Source: a virus
Virus record (IMG/VR): IMGVR_UViG_3300047457_000120
Span: 1-28,475 of that record
Direction: 5' to 3' (one strand)
Length of the DNA stretch: 28,475 bases
Positions within the stretch are counted from its first letter, which is position 1. The number at the start of each line of letters is the position of its first letter. A program made the position numbers and the translations under genes. The notes beneath the pieces are model-generated. The model searched no databases. It had not been told where the DNA came from and saw nothing but the letters and a program-made list of their open reading frames with translations. Below are positions 13,889 through 20,745 of the stretch, one piece after another.

Positions 13889-15790
13889 ATGGCAGACGTA
13901 ACCAAAGAAATTGCCCTCAAAGTCGTCGCCACCGATGCGACAGGGCCAGCACTTGAATCGCTTGAAGACAAACTCAACGCCGCCAAAAAGCGGATGGTTG
14001 AACTCGCTGCGGCGGGTCAGCAGAACACCGAGGAATTTATTCGCCTTCAACAAGAGGCTGGAGAGTTCAAGAGAACGATTGAAGGCGTTGAGCAATCCGT
14101 TGATTCCGTTGCAAAATCAGGCACGGAGGGGATGCAGTTATTTGGCGAAGCAGTTACCGCCGTTACCGCTGGGTTTACCATTGCTACATCGGTAACCGCT
14201 TTATATGGCGAAGAGAATGAGGCATTGCAGAAGGGTATTATGCGGGTACAGTTAGCAATGGAAATTCTGCAAAGCATAACCGCACTTGTCGCACTCACTA
14301 ACAAAAGCAGCGCATTAAGCACTACCGCAAATCGCATCGCATTGTCGCTTTATGACAAGACCGTCAAAGGGACAACCATTTCTTTGAAGGCGTTCAAGGT
14401 CGCTCTTGCTACGACAGGGATTGGATTAATTGCAGTTGGTGCTGCTCTTGCTTATGAGAATTGGGACAAACTTCGCCAACTCCTTGGACTTCCTCCTGAC
14501 AACTCTAAAGCCATTCAAGCATTGGAGCGTGAGATTGCGGTGTTGGAAGCAATGGGAACGAGCGTTGAATTGCTCAATGAAAAGAGAATAACCCTTATTA
14601 ATCTGCAAGCCGAGCAGATGAAAGGGCAGGAAAAACTCAATAAACTTAACGAGATAGATGTCTTAAATGCGTCAAATAGTTTAAGAATCAAAACTGCCAA
14701 TGTGGCTTTAGATGAAAAAAGCATTGAGGTCACGCAGCAAGAATTAGAATTGCTACTGCAAAAAGCAGGATATTATGCAAATGTAGTCAAAGAAAGCGAA
14801 AAACTTGAAACTGCTACAAAAACTCTTACATTAACCAGTGAATCCAGTTTTTCGGAGATAATAAAAAAAGCGCAAGAATTACACAAAGAGCAGACCGACA
14901 ACTACAAAGCACGAAGGGCTTTGGCTCAAAGCGAACAAGAACAACAAGCGATTGATGCTGAAGAGGCGATGCGTTTGCTTAAACTTCAAAACGACTTAGA
15001 AAAAAGTTTGATTGAAATAAAGGGAAGAGATGCGGAAGAATTTAACGATTTTTTTAGAAAAGAAAGAGATACCGAATTAAACGCTCTTGAATACGAAGCA
15101 AGTCAAAAAACTTTGCTACTTCAAAATGAAAGGGCAACAAAATTGGCTGAAGCGGCATTGGCTCTTGGGGATACGGAAGATTTTCGCAAAAAGCAGTTGG
15201 AGATTAATCAACTTTACGATGACCTCGAAACAACTCAAGATGAGATAACTGCTGAAAAAAGGAAGGAATTAAAAAAACAAGAGCGTGACACAACTCTCAA
15301 GTTTGCCAATGAAGCGTTCACAGGTGTTCTCGGATTCATCGCTGCAACTCAAGGACAGTCTGAGGCTGATGCTCGCAAGGCGTTCAATCTTAACAAAGCA
15401 GCGGGTATTGCTGATGCGACCGTCAACACCTTCCTCGGTGCTTCACAGGCTTTGCGTGACCCAAAACTTCCGACATTGGCCAAAGCCTTTGCAGTTGCGG
15501 GAATTATCGCATCAGGTTTGACGCAGGTCCGCAAGATTGCGGCAACGCAGTTCAAATCATCGGGAGGTGGTGGAGGTGGAACAGGGCCAAGCGGCAACAT
15601 CGTACCAAGTGGCGGAAATCAAACGCCTGCGCCTCCCGTGTTCAGCAACCCCAATGTCACCGACCTTTCAGGATTTGGTGGAGGCCAAGGCCAAGCCAAC
15701 CAACCCATGCGAGCCTATGTGGTCGAGCGTGACATCCAGCAAACCACGAGCAGGGTGCGCCGTTTGTCCGAATTTGCAACATTAGGATAA
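13889..15790 (+). CDS. Tail tape measure protein
   Basis: A 633-residue protein that sets tail length and is ejected during DNA entry. The N-terminus (EIALKVVATDATGPALESLEDKLNAAKKRMVELAA) is a coiled coil as in tape measures. A hydrophobic stretch lies at 171-189 (VALATTGIGLIAVGAALAY). Long charged coiled coils cover about 195-470. The C-terminal part has TGVLGFIAATQGQSEADARKAFNLNKAAGIADATVNTFLGASQALRDP, a glycine run, and a closing AYVVERDIQQTTSRVRRLSEFATLG that matches Bacteroidota phage tape measures. It is short for a siphovirus tape measure, implying a short tail. The gene is AT-richer in its middle third. No lytic transglycosylase domain is seen. Confidence 0.9.
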   Translation: MADVTKEIALKVVATDATGPALESLEDKLNAAKKRMVELAAAGQQNTEEFIRLQQEAGEFKRTIEGVEQSVDSVAKSGTEGMQLFGEAVTAVTAGFTIATSVTALYGEENEALQKGIMRVQLAMEILQSITALVALTNKSSALSTTANRIALSLYDKTVKGTTISLKAFKVALATTGIGLIAVGAALAYENWDKLRQLLGLPPDNSKAIQALEREIAVLEAMGTSVELLNEKRITLINLQAEQMKGQEKLNKLNEIDVLNASNSLRIKTANVALDEKSIEVTQQELELLLQKAGYYANVVKESEKLETATKTLTLTSESSFSEIIKKAQELHKEQTDNYKARRALAQSEQEQQAIDAEEAMRLLKLQNDLEKSLIEIKGRDAEEFNDFFRKERDTELNALEYEASQKTLLLQNERATKLAEAALALGDTEDFRKKQLEINQLYDDLETTQDEITAEKRKELKKQERDTTLKFANEAFTGVLGFIAATQGQSEADARKAFNLNKAAGIADATVNTFLGASQALRDPKLPTLAKAFAVAGIIASGLTQVRKIAATQFKSSGGGGGGTGPSGNIVPSGGNQTPAPPVFSNPNVTDLSGFGGGQGQANQPMRAYVVERDIQQTTSRVRRLSEFATLG

Positions 15791-15801
15791 GTCCTACATC
15801 T
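15773..15801 (+). promoter_or_regulatory. Late-type promoter: TTTG ... TACATCT before the head operon
   Basis: TTTG (15773-15776) and TACATCT (15795-15801) are separated so that TTG and TA are 21 bases apart, and the ATG at 15808 is 13 bases after the TA. The upstream half, GAATTTGCAACA, is also present at 26059-26070 upstream of the holin with the same spacing. The unit it starts ends in the terminator after the major capsid gene. Confidence 0.55.
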
Positions 15802-15807
15802 CCCCGC

Positions 15808-16401
15808 ATGGAACTTCCTGTTTACCGAATGACTGTGGACGAGGTGGACGAAGGCGTGCAATTCGTGGCCCTCGTTGATATGCCTGCGATTGAAAAGCCC
15901 TTCCAAGCCTTCGCCAAGACCCCGCAACGCTTTGCTGAAACTGGAGAGCGCAGGGTGCTGACTGGGCCGCTGATGCTTGCCGACACCCCCATCTTTCGCA
16001 AGGATGACACCTACGGCGAGTATTATGTCGTATTCGACAAGGCGACCATCCGCAAGATTGTCCAGAAGTACTTCAAGCAAGGCAACCAGCACAATGTCAA
16101 CGCTTACCACAACGCCGAACTTGATGGCGTGTTCATGTTCGAATCCTACATCACCGATGCAGAGCGTGGCGTAATGCCTCCCAAAGGATACGAGGACACT
16201 CCCGACGGGTCTTGGTTTGGCTCGTTCAAAGTCGAGAACGACGAGGTGTGGGATAATCGCCATGCCTTCAAGGGTTTTTCGGTGGAAGGCTTGTTCGGGA
16301 TGAAGAACACAGGAACTGAACTGGAGGTCGCACTCGCTGGCCTTGCAGATGACTTAACCGCTTTTTTGCAACATATCCAACCAACCTACAAATCCCAATA
16401 A
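15808..16401 (+). CDS. Head maturation protease, XkdF-like (Peptidase_S78_2)
   Basis: A 197-residue protease that would cleave scaffold and capsid proteins in procapsid maturation. It follows the XkdF pattern: RRVLTGPLMLADTPIFRKDDTYGEYYVVFDKATIRKIV (residues 48-85), then NVNAYHNAELDG with the candidate catalytic His101, then PDGSWFGSFKVENDEVW and HAFKGFSVEGLF with the candidate catalytic Ser158. At 197 residues it is the usual length for this family. It lies immediately before the scaffold-like and capsid genes, as expected. The catalytic assignments are by analogy with the S78 family and were not aligned. A start at ATG 15808 fits the late promoter box upstream. Confidence 0.85.
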   Translation: MELPVYRMTVDEVDEGVQFVALVDMPAIEKPFQAFAKTPQRFAETGERRVLTGPLMLADTPIFRKDDTYGEYYVVFDKATIRKIVQKYFKQGNQHNVNAYHNAELDGVFMFESYITDAERGVMPPKGYEDTPDGSWFGSFKVENDEVWDNRHAFKGFSVEGLFGMKNTGTELEVALAGLADDLTAFLQHIQPTYKSQ

Positions 16402-16404
16402 TCT

Positions 16405-17037
16405 ATGAATCTAAAATCAGCCATTGAAACTCTGCGGACCGAACTCCGCAAGTTCACAAGCCAAAAGCAAGCCTTCGCCGACTACAAGTTGGCCGATGGC
16501 ACGGTCATCCGTGTGGACGGTGACCTCGTTGCAGGAACTCCCGTGTATGTCATCACCGAAGACGCAACTCTGCCCGCTCCCGATGGAGAACATCAAGTCG
16601 AGGGCGTTGGCGTAGTAAAGACCGAAGGTGGCAAGATTACCGAAGTCGTTGTTGCCGAGGCCCCTGCCGCTGAAGTTGCAGCACAAGAAGTTGAAATCGA
16701 GGTTTCCCCGGAAGGCGAAGCACCCGAAGCCCCTGCTGCTGCTGGTGTAGGCTTGACCCCCGAAGCCGTGCAGGAAATCGTTGCCAAGCACCTTGCCGCC
16801 ATCGTTGAAGAGATGAAGGCCGCAATGGAGGTGGAGATGGGCAAGATGAAGGAGAAAATGGCATCCTTTGCCTCGCAAATGGAAACCATGACCGACATCG
16901 TCGAGAAGGTCGCCGAACTTCCATCCGAAGCCCCCAAGCCAACCGCATCCGCTATCGTGGAGCAACGGAAGGCCGCAACGCAGCAGAACTTCAACGCACT
17001 CGCACAAGCAATCCAAAACCTAAAAAAATCTAACTAA
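16405..17037 (+). CDS. Scaffold-like head protein
   Basis: A 210-residue acidic protein between protease and capsid. The N-terminal part (residues 25-83) has the pattern YKLADGTVIRVDGDLVAGTPVYVITEDATLPAPDGEHQVEGVGVVKTEGGKITEV, seen in scaffold-like proteins of Bacteroidota phages. An Ala/Glu/Pro-rich linker follows (84-114). The rest is helical with a coiled coil (about 117-172, EIVAKHLAAIVEEMKAAMEVEMGKMKEKM). No enzymatic motif is seen. A scaffold role, cleaved by the preceding protease and lost at maturation, is the best reading. The stop is 23 bases before the capsid gene, with no promoter or terminator between. Confidence 0.75.
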   Translation: MNLKSAIETLRTELRKFTSQKQAFADYKLADGTVIRVDGDLVAGTPVYVITEDATLPAPDGEHQVEGVGVVKTEGGKITEVVVAEAPAAEVAAQEVEIEVSPEGEAPEAPAAAGVGLTPEAVQEIVAKHLAAIVEEMKAAMEVEMGKMKEKMASFASQMETMTDIVEKVAELPSEAPKPTASAIVEQRKAATQQNFNALAQAIQNLKKSN

Positions 17038-17060
17038 CCTTAACCCCCAAAAACAAAGCC

Positions 17061-17999
17061 ATGAGTTATTCATTTGTTGCACCGCTGACTACCTATACCG
17101 AGCAGCAGCGTTTGCCCCTCATCACCAAAGCCGTGTTCTCGGCTCGTTCGGCATCCTTGTTCACCAAGCAAGTTGGTATCAAGTCAGCCGCCGCTCTCAA
17201 CCTGATGGACACCGATGCCGCTATTGCAAGCGGTGATTCTTGCGGATGGACTTCTTCAGGAACCACAACCTTCACTCAGCGGAATATCACCGTTGGTCGC
17301 ATGAAAATCCAAGAAGAACTTTGCCCTCGCTCTTTGGAGCAGTACTGGATGCAATCCCAGTTGACCGCAGGGTCATCTTACGACGGTGTTCCTTTCGAGC
17401 AGGCGTTCTCCGAGCAGAAGGCTCTCCGCATCGCTGAGGCCTTGGAGAACGCTATTTGGCAGGGTAATGCCTACTTTAGCGGTATCAATCAACTGCTGAA
17501 TGCCGCTTCGGGTTCTACAGTTCTTGCCAACGCTTCCTCTACCACTTGGACTCCAGTATCTGCTTCCGTTGGTATTACAACTTCCAACGTCATCAGCATC
17601 TTCGACAAGGTGTACAATGACATCCCACAGGCCATCTTGACCCGCAACGACCTCGTAATCTTCTGCGGTTGGAATAACTTCCGCACCTTGATTGGCGCAA
17701 TGAAGTCGCAGACTGGTGTCATGTACAATCAGGTGGACTTGCAAGGCATGGCTGACGGTGACATCATCTACCCCGGAACAAACGTCCGTGTAGTTGCAGT
17801 TCCCGGCTTAACTGGTACTAACCGCATCGTTGCAACCTACCTCGGCAACTTGTTCTACGGAACTGATTTGCTTTCGGACGAAGAACAGTTTTCCATCTGG
17901 CATTCAATCGATAACGACTCTATCCGTTGGCAGGCAGCCTTTAAGGCTGGAGTGAATTTTGCCTACGGAGATATGATGGTTGACTTCAAATTGGCCTAA
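17061..17999 (+). CDS. Major capsid protein, HK97-fold type
   Basis: A 312-residue protein in the position and pattern of HK97-fold coat proteins. The N-terminus (SYSFVAPLTTYTEQQRLPLITKAVFSARSASLFTKQVGIK) lacks a long delta domain because scaffolding is separate. Further on come EELCPRSLEQYWM, the spine-helix-like EQKALRIAEALENAIWQGN and the axial-domain segment LVIFCGWNNFRTLIGAMKSQ. The C-terminus is typical (GTDLLSDEEQFSIWHSIDNDSIRWQAAFKAGVNFAYGDMMVDFKLA). It is preceded by the scaffold-like gene and followed by a strong terminator, consistent with being the most highly expressed gene. No crosslinking Lys/Asn pair can be identified by eye. Confidence 0.9.
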   Translation: MSYSFVAPLTTYTEQQRLPLITKAVFSARSASLFTKQVGIKSAAALNLMDTDAAIASGDSCGWTSSGTTTFTQRNITVGRMKIQEELCPRSLEQYWMQSQLTAGSSYDGVPFEQAFSEQKALRIAEALENAIWQGNAYFSGINQLLNAASGSTVLANASSTTWTPVSASVGITTSNVISIFDKVYNDIPQAILTRNDLVIFCGWNNFRTLIGAMKSQTGVMYNQVDLQGMADGDIIYPGTNVRVVAVPGLTGTNRIVATYLGNLFYGTDLLSDEEQFSIWHSIDNDSIRWQAAFKAGVNFAYGDMMVDFKLA

Positions 18000-18005
18000 G
18001 TGTAA

Positions 18006-18036
18006 GGGGGGAGGGCAACTTCCCCCCGCTTTTTTA
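18006..18036 (+). terminator. Rho-independent terminator after the major capsid gene
   Basis: Stem of seven pairs between GGGGGGA (18006-18012) and TCCCCCC (18021-18027), eight-base loop, then GC and a run of six T. It ends the head operon that starts near 15801. Confidence 0.88.
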
Positions 18037-18067
18037 TTCTTACAACTCTTAAAATAAAATATACACT

Positions 18068-18598
18068 ATGTCTTGTTCGCTCACTACAGGGTACGCCCTC
18101 GGATGCCGAGATTCTATTGGCGGCATCAAAGCAATTTATGTCCAAGCCTTCAACACCACAGGCTCCGTGAACACCAACGGCAGCGGAACGGTGACTGGCT
18201 TTACAGGCTACGCATCAGGCTCATTCTTCGAGTACGACCTGACCAAAGCCACTTCGTCCATGACCGAAACGCTCAACGCATCAGTAGAGAACGGAACCCT
18301 GTTCTACACTCCTGAGGTTACCTTCACCATCAACAAGCTGCAGGTTGCCGTCCGCAATGAACTGCGCCTCTTGGCTCGCAACCGTGTGATTGTCATCGTC
18401 CAAGACAACAACAGCCGCTATTGGTTGCTCGGTGCTGACAACGGATTGGAAGCTACCGCTGGCACTGCTGGAACTGGCACTGCATTCGGTGACAGGAGCG
18501 GCTACGAGATGACCTTGTCGGGCATGGAAACAAACCCGATGTTGCTCATCCAAAGCACAACATTCTCCGCTTCCGCAACGCAAATCAGCGGTTCGTAA
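18068..18598 (+). CDS. Major tail tube protein, putative
   Basis: A 176-residue protein with the look of a tail-tube subunit. It begins SCSLTTGYALGCRDSIGGIKAIYVQAFN, has strand-rich middle segments (FFEYDLTKATSSMTETLNASVENGTLFYTPEVTFTINKLQVAVRNELRLLARNRVIVIVQDNNSRYWLLGADNGLE) and a C-terminal GTAFGDRSGYEMTLSGMETNPMLLI. The NGLE...G..GDRSGYE-LTLSG-E pattern matches Bacteroidota phage tube proteins. The gene stands alone between two strong terminators, so it is transcribed as its own unit, in line with a high copy number in the virion. The tube assignment is by pattern; no structural search was possible. Confidence 0.78.
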   Translation: MSCSLTTGYALGCRDSIGGIKAIYVQAFNTTGSVNTNGSGTVTGFTGYASGSFFEYDLTKATSSMTETLNASVENGTLFYTPEVTFTINKLQVAVRNELRLLARNRVIVIVQDNNSRYWLLGADNGLEATAGTAGTGTAFGDRSGYEMTLSGMETNPMLLIQSTTFSASATQISGS

Positions 18599-18645
18599 GT
18601 ATCTTTGACCTGCGGGCCTCATACCCCGCTTTGGTTTAGTGGACT

Positions 18646-18680
18646 GGGCCATCTCGAAAGGGGTGGCCCTTTTGTTTTTA
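18646..18680 (+). terminator. Strong terminator with GAAA tetraloop after the tail tube gene
   Basis: Ten pairs form between GGGCCATCTC (18646-18655) and GGGGTGGCCC (18660-18669), including two G-U pairs, closed by a GAAA tetraloop. The tail is TTTTGTTTTTA (18670-18680). The promoter box of the next gene overlaps its last two bases. Confidence 0.9.
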
Positions 18681-18686
18681 TCTTTA
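18679..18686 (+). promoter_or_regulatory. Weak -7-like box TATCTTTA before the GT4 gene
   Basis: TATCTTTA begins in the terminator's T-tail and ends four bases before the ATG at 18691. It mirrors the arrangement at 3752-3775, where terminator, -7 box and start codon also abut. The last base deviates from TAnnTTTG. Confidence 0.4.
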
Positions 18687-18690
18687 CGCC

Positions 18691-19764
18691 ATGAGAATCT
18701 GCATCGTTTACAACGCCCATCCAACGGGCTGCTCGTTCTACCGCCTTGAGATGCCGAACGCCTACCTCGGCGACAACTACACGGAGTTTGACTACGTCTG
18801 CGTGGACAACATCGCCAACGTCAAGGATGAGGACTTAAAGACGGTCGATATTTGGCTATTCAATCGCTTGTGGTGTCAAGGTACGCTGGAGCAAATTCGT
18901 GGCGTGTACAAGGCTCTAACGGCGTTTGGAGCGAAGGTCATCTTGGACTTGGATGACTACTGGGTGCTGGAATCGGGGCATATTATGTATCGGCATTACC
19001 TGTCCACCAAATTGGATGAGCAGATTCGGGAGCATATCCGCTTGGCTGACCATGTGACCACCACGACCGAACACCTCGCCCAAAAGATTCGCCTGCTGAA
19101 CAAGAACGTGACCATCCTGCCGAATGAACCCTACGAAGCGTATCAGCAGTATCAGGCCAATCCTGACGAAGAGCCTGAGAAAGATAAGTTTAAGATTGGA
19201 TGGTTTGGCGGGGCGCAACACCAAGAGGACATCGCTCTGGTGGAGCATTCGTTCGGCTTGCTTGCCCATGACAAGTCGCTGGATGGGAAGTATAAGATTT
19301 ATCTCGGTGGATGGAACGAGAACCCTGTTTATGTGGACTACGAGAAGATGCTATCCTGCCGGGGGCTGAACAAGAACTACGGCCGAATCCAAGCCGCTGA
19401 CATCTACTCCTATGTAGGTGGCTACAACTTCATCAACGCAACGATTGCACCCCTGCGAGATACCAAGTTTAACCGCCTGAAATCGGAGTTGAAAGTCGTC
19501 GAGGCAGGTTGGATGGGCAAGGCGATAATAGCATCCGAAACCATCCCCTACACGGACATCTTGGTCCACGGCCACAACGGTCTGCTGATACCTTACGGCA
19601 AGAAGGATGCGTGGTACAAGGCCGTCCGCAAGTTTATTAACGAGCCAGACTACGCCAAAGCCTTGGCCGTGCAGTTGTCCAAGGACGTGCGGGAACGCTT
19701 TGACATCAGCAAGACGGCAGAGCGCAGAGCCGAACTGTACCGAAGTATCGGGCGCAAATTGTGA
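18691..19764 (+). CDS. GT-B fold glycosyltransferase (GT4/group 1)
   Basis: A 357-residue nucleotide-sugar glycosyltransferase. The N-terminal Rossmann domain starts MRICIVYNAHPTGCSFYRL and includes VILDLDDYWVLES (83-95). The C-terminal domain opens with FKIGWFGGAQHQED (167-180) and contains SELKVVEAGWMGKAIIASETIPYTDILVHGHNGLLI (265-300), in which Glu271 and the H-NGLL strand match the donor-binding EX7E-type region of GT4 enzymes. With two other GT-like genes and a methyltransferase at 7092-8991, it makes four putative glycan enzymes among structural genes. Acceptors could be virion proteins or host glycans; not resolved. It is placed downstream of the tail-tube terminator with its own weak promoter box. 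Confidence 0.9.
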   Translation: MRICIVYNAHPTGCSFYRLEMPNAYLGDNYTEFDYVCVDNIANVKDEDLKTVDIWLFNRLWCQGTLEQIRGVYKALTAFGAKVILDLDDYWVLESGHIMYRHYLSTKLDEQIREHIRLADHVTTTTEHLAQKIRLLNKNVTILPNEPYEAYQQYQANPDEEPEKDKFKIGWFGGAQHQEDIALVEHSFGLLAHDKSLDGKYKIYLGGWNENPVYVDYEKMLSCRGLNKNYGRIQAADIYSYVGGYNFINATIAPLRDTKFNRLKSELKVVEAGWMGKAIIASETIPYTDILVHGHNGLLIPYGKKDAWYKAVRKFINEPDYAKALAVQLSKDVRERFDISKTAERRAELYRSIGRKL

Positions 19765-19787
19765 AATTCGGGCGCATCCTACATTTG
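19759..19787 (+). promoter_or_regulatory. Late-type promoter: TTGTGAAATTC ... TACATTTG
   Basis: TTGTGAAATTC (19759-19769) and TACATTTG (19780-19787) form a complete two-part element whose -7 part fits the Bacteroidota consensus exactly. The same 11-base upstream sequence occurs at 24103-24113 with identical 21-base spacing to its TACATTT box. The ATG at 19796 follows. Confidence 0.65.
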
Positions 19788-19795
19788 AGAATAGG

Positions 19796-20194
19796 ATGAT
19801 ATACCTATCCCCCAATACCACGAACACTATCGTCGTCACTTGGACGCAGCGAGCGTCTTCGGGCGACCGCTACATCTTGCGGCTGACCAACATCGCTAAG
19901 AATGTCAGCACCGACTTCACCCTGCTCAAATCGGCCAACCTTTCGAACTACACCGAACGCTATGACAAATTTTCGCTTGCCGTGGGGTCGCTTGAAACAG
20001 GCTCGTATCGTTACGAAGTTTACGATACCAATAGCACGGTTAGTGCAGCCGTTGCGGTGGTTGAAACGGGCTTGGCGTATGTACAGGTAGTCAGCCTCAC
20101 ATTCAACACCTACGCCAATACCATCACCTACCAACCCTATGCGGCGAGTGCCGTCGGGGTATTCGATTCAACCTTTGACCCATCCTTCGCATGA
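19796..20194 (+). CDS. Putative virion surface protein (beta-sandwich)
   Basis: A 132-residue protein starting MIYLSPNTTNTIVVTWTQRASSGDRYILRLTNIAKNVSTDFTLL, which reads like an Ig/fibronectin-type sandwich. Strand-like Thr/Ser/Val segments continue to the end. Small proteins of this pattern in Bacteroidota phages lie near portal or fibre genes and are thought to decorate the virion. The ATG 19796 is chosen because a matched promoter element ends eight bases before it; an in-frame start at 19607 lies inside the GT4 gene. It overlaps the next gene's ATG by four bases. The fold guess is by eye and weak, but coding is well supported. Confidence 0.65.
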   Translation: MIYLSPNTTNTIVVTWTQRASSGDRYILRLTNIAKNVSTDFTLLKSANLSNYTERYDKFSLAVGSLETGSYRYEVYDTNSTVSAAVAVVETGLAYVQVVSLTFNTYANTITYQPYAASAVGVFDSTFDPSFA

Positions 20195-20745
20195 GCGTAC
20201 AAACTCGCACCCAGTTGCAGGCAAGTGCCGCAACCATCACCAACGAAACCGCCGCAGGGGCGAACACCGCTGCCCGTGTGGGTGGTCTATTCGACGACCT
20301 TGCCGATACCGCAACCCTTGACCGAGAGCGGGGCGTTGCGAACCTTTATCTTGATACACCTACCAATTGGACACCAACCCAAGGCCAAGCCGTCAAATTA
20401 ACGTCTGCGATGAAGTTGGGTGTTTTGTCAACTTACAACTTTACCCGCACAACCACGGCCATAACCTACACAGGCACGACGCAGGCGATGCTTCGGGTGT
20501 CGGTGAACATGGTCATTTCGCAGGTCAATAGTGCGCAAATAAAAATCTACATCGCCAAGAATGGCACAATCATTGCCCAATCCATGGCTGACCTTACGCT
20601 ATCGCACGACAACGGCCATGCGGTCTTCACCGAAACGGTACTGCAAGGCACGGACAATGCAGAGTTCTCGGTGTACATCAACGCTGTTGACCATTCGGAT
20701 GCCATCACGATTTCGGCTCTCACCTTTACTGTACAGACAATATGA
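20191..20745 (+). CDS. Putative head-fibre or tail-fibre protein with jelly-roll-like C-terminus
   Basis: A 184-residue protein with two parts. The N-terminal section (SVQTRTQLQASAATITNETAAGANTAARVGGLFDDLADTATLDRERG) matches a short oligomerisation/anchor segment common in Bacteroidota phage fibre proteins. The C-terminal part (residues 75-184) runs as alternating strands (AITYTGTTQAMLRVSVNMVIS...AQIKIYIAKNGTIIAQS...DNAEFSVYINAVDHSDAITISALTFTVQ), in the style of trimeric C1q/TNF-like jelly rolls in phage head fibres. It is coupled by ATGA to both neighbours, the surface protein and the portal, suggesting a portal-vertex or capsid attachment. The role is inferred from pattern and context. Confidence 0.65.
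   Translation: MSVQTRTQLQASAATITNETAAGANTAARVGGLFDDLADTATLDRERGVANLYLDTPTNWTPTQGQAVKLTSAMKLGVLSTYNFTRTTTAITYTGTTQAMLRVSVNMVISQVNSAQIKIYIAKNGTIIAQSMADLTLSHDNGHAVFTETVLQGTDNAEFSVYINAVDHSDAITISALTFTVQTI

Noticed and set aside
16417-17016. Minus-strand open frame (199 residues) opposite the scaffold-like gene
   Set aside because: It mirrors the repetitive Glu/Ala/Pro codons of the scaffold gene and contains Gly/His/Leu-rich antisense sequence, without a motif.
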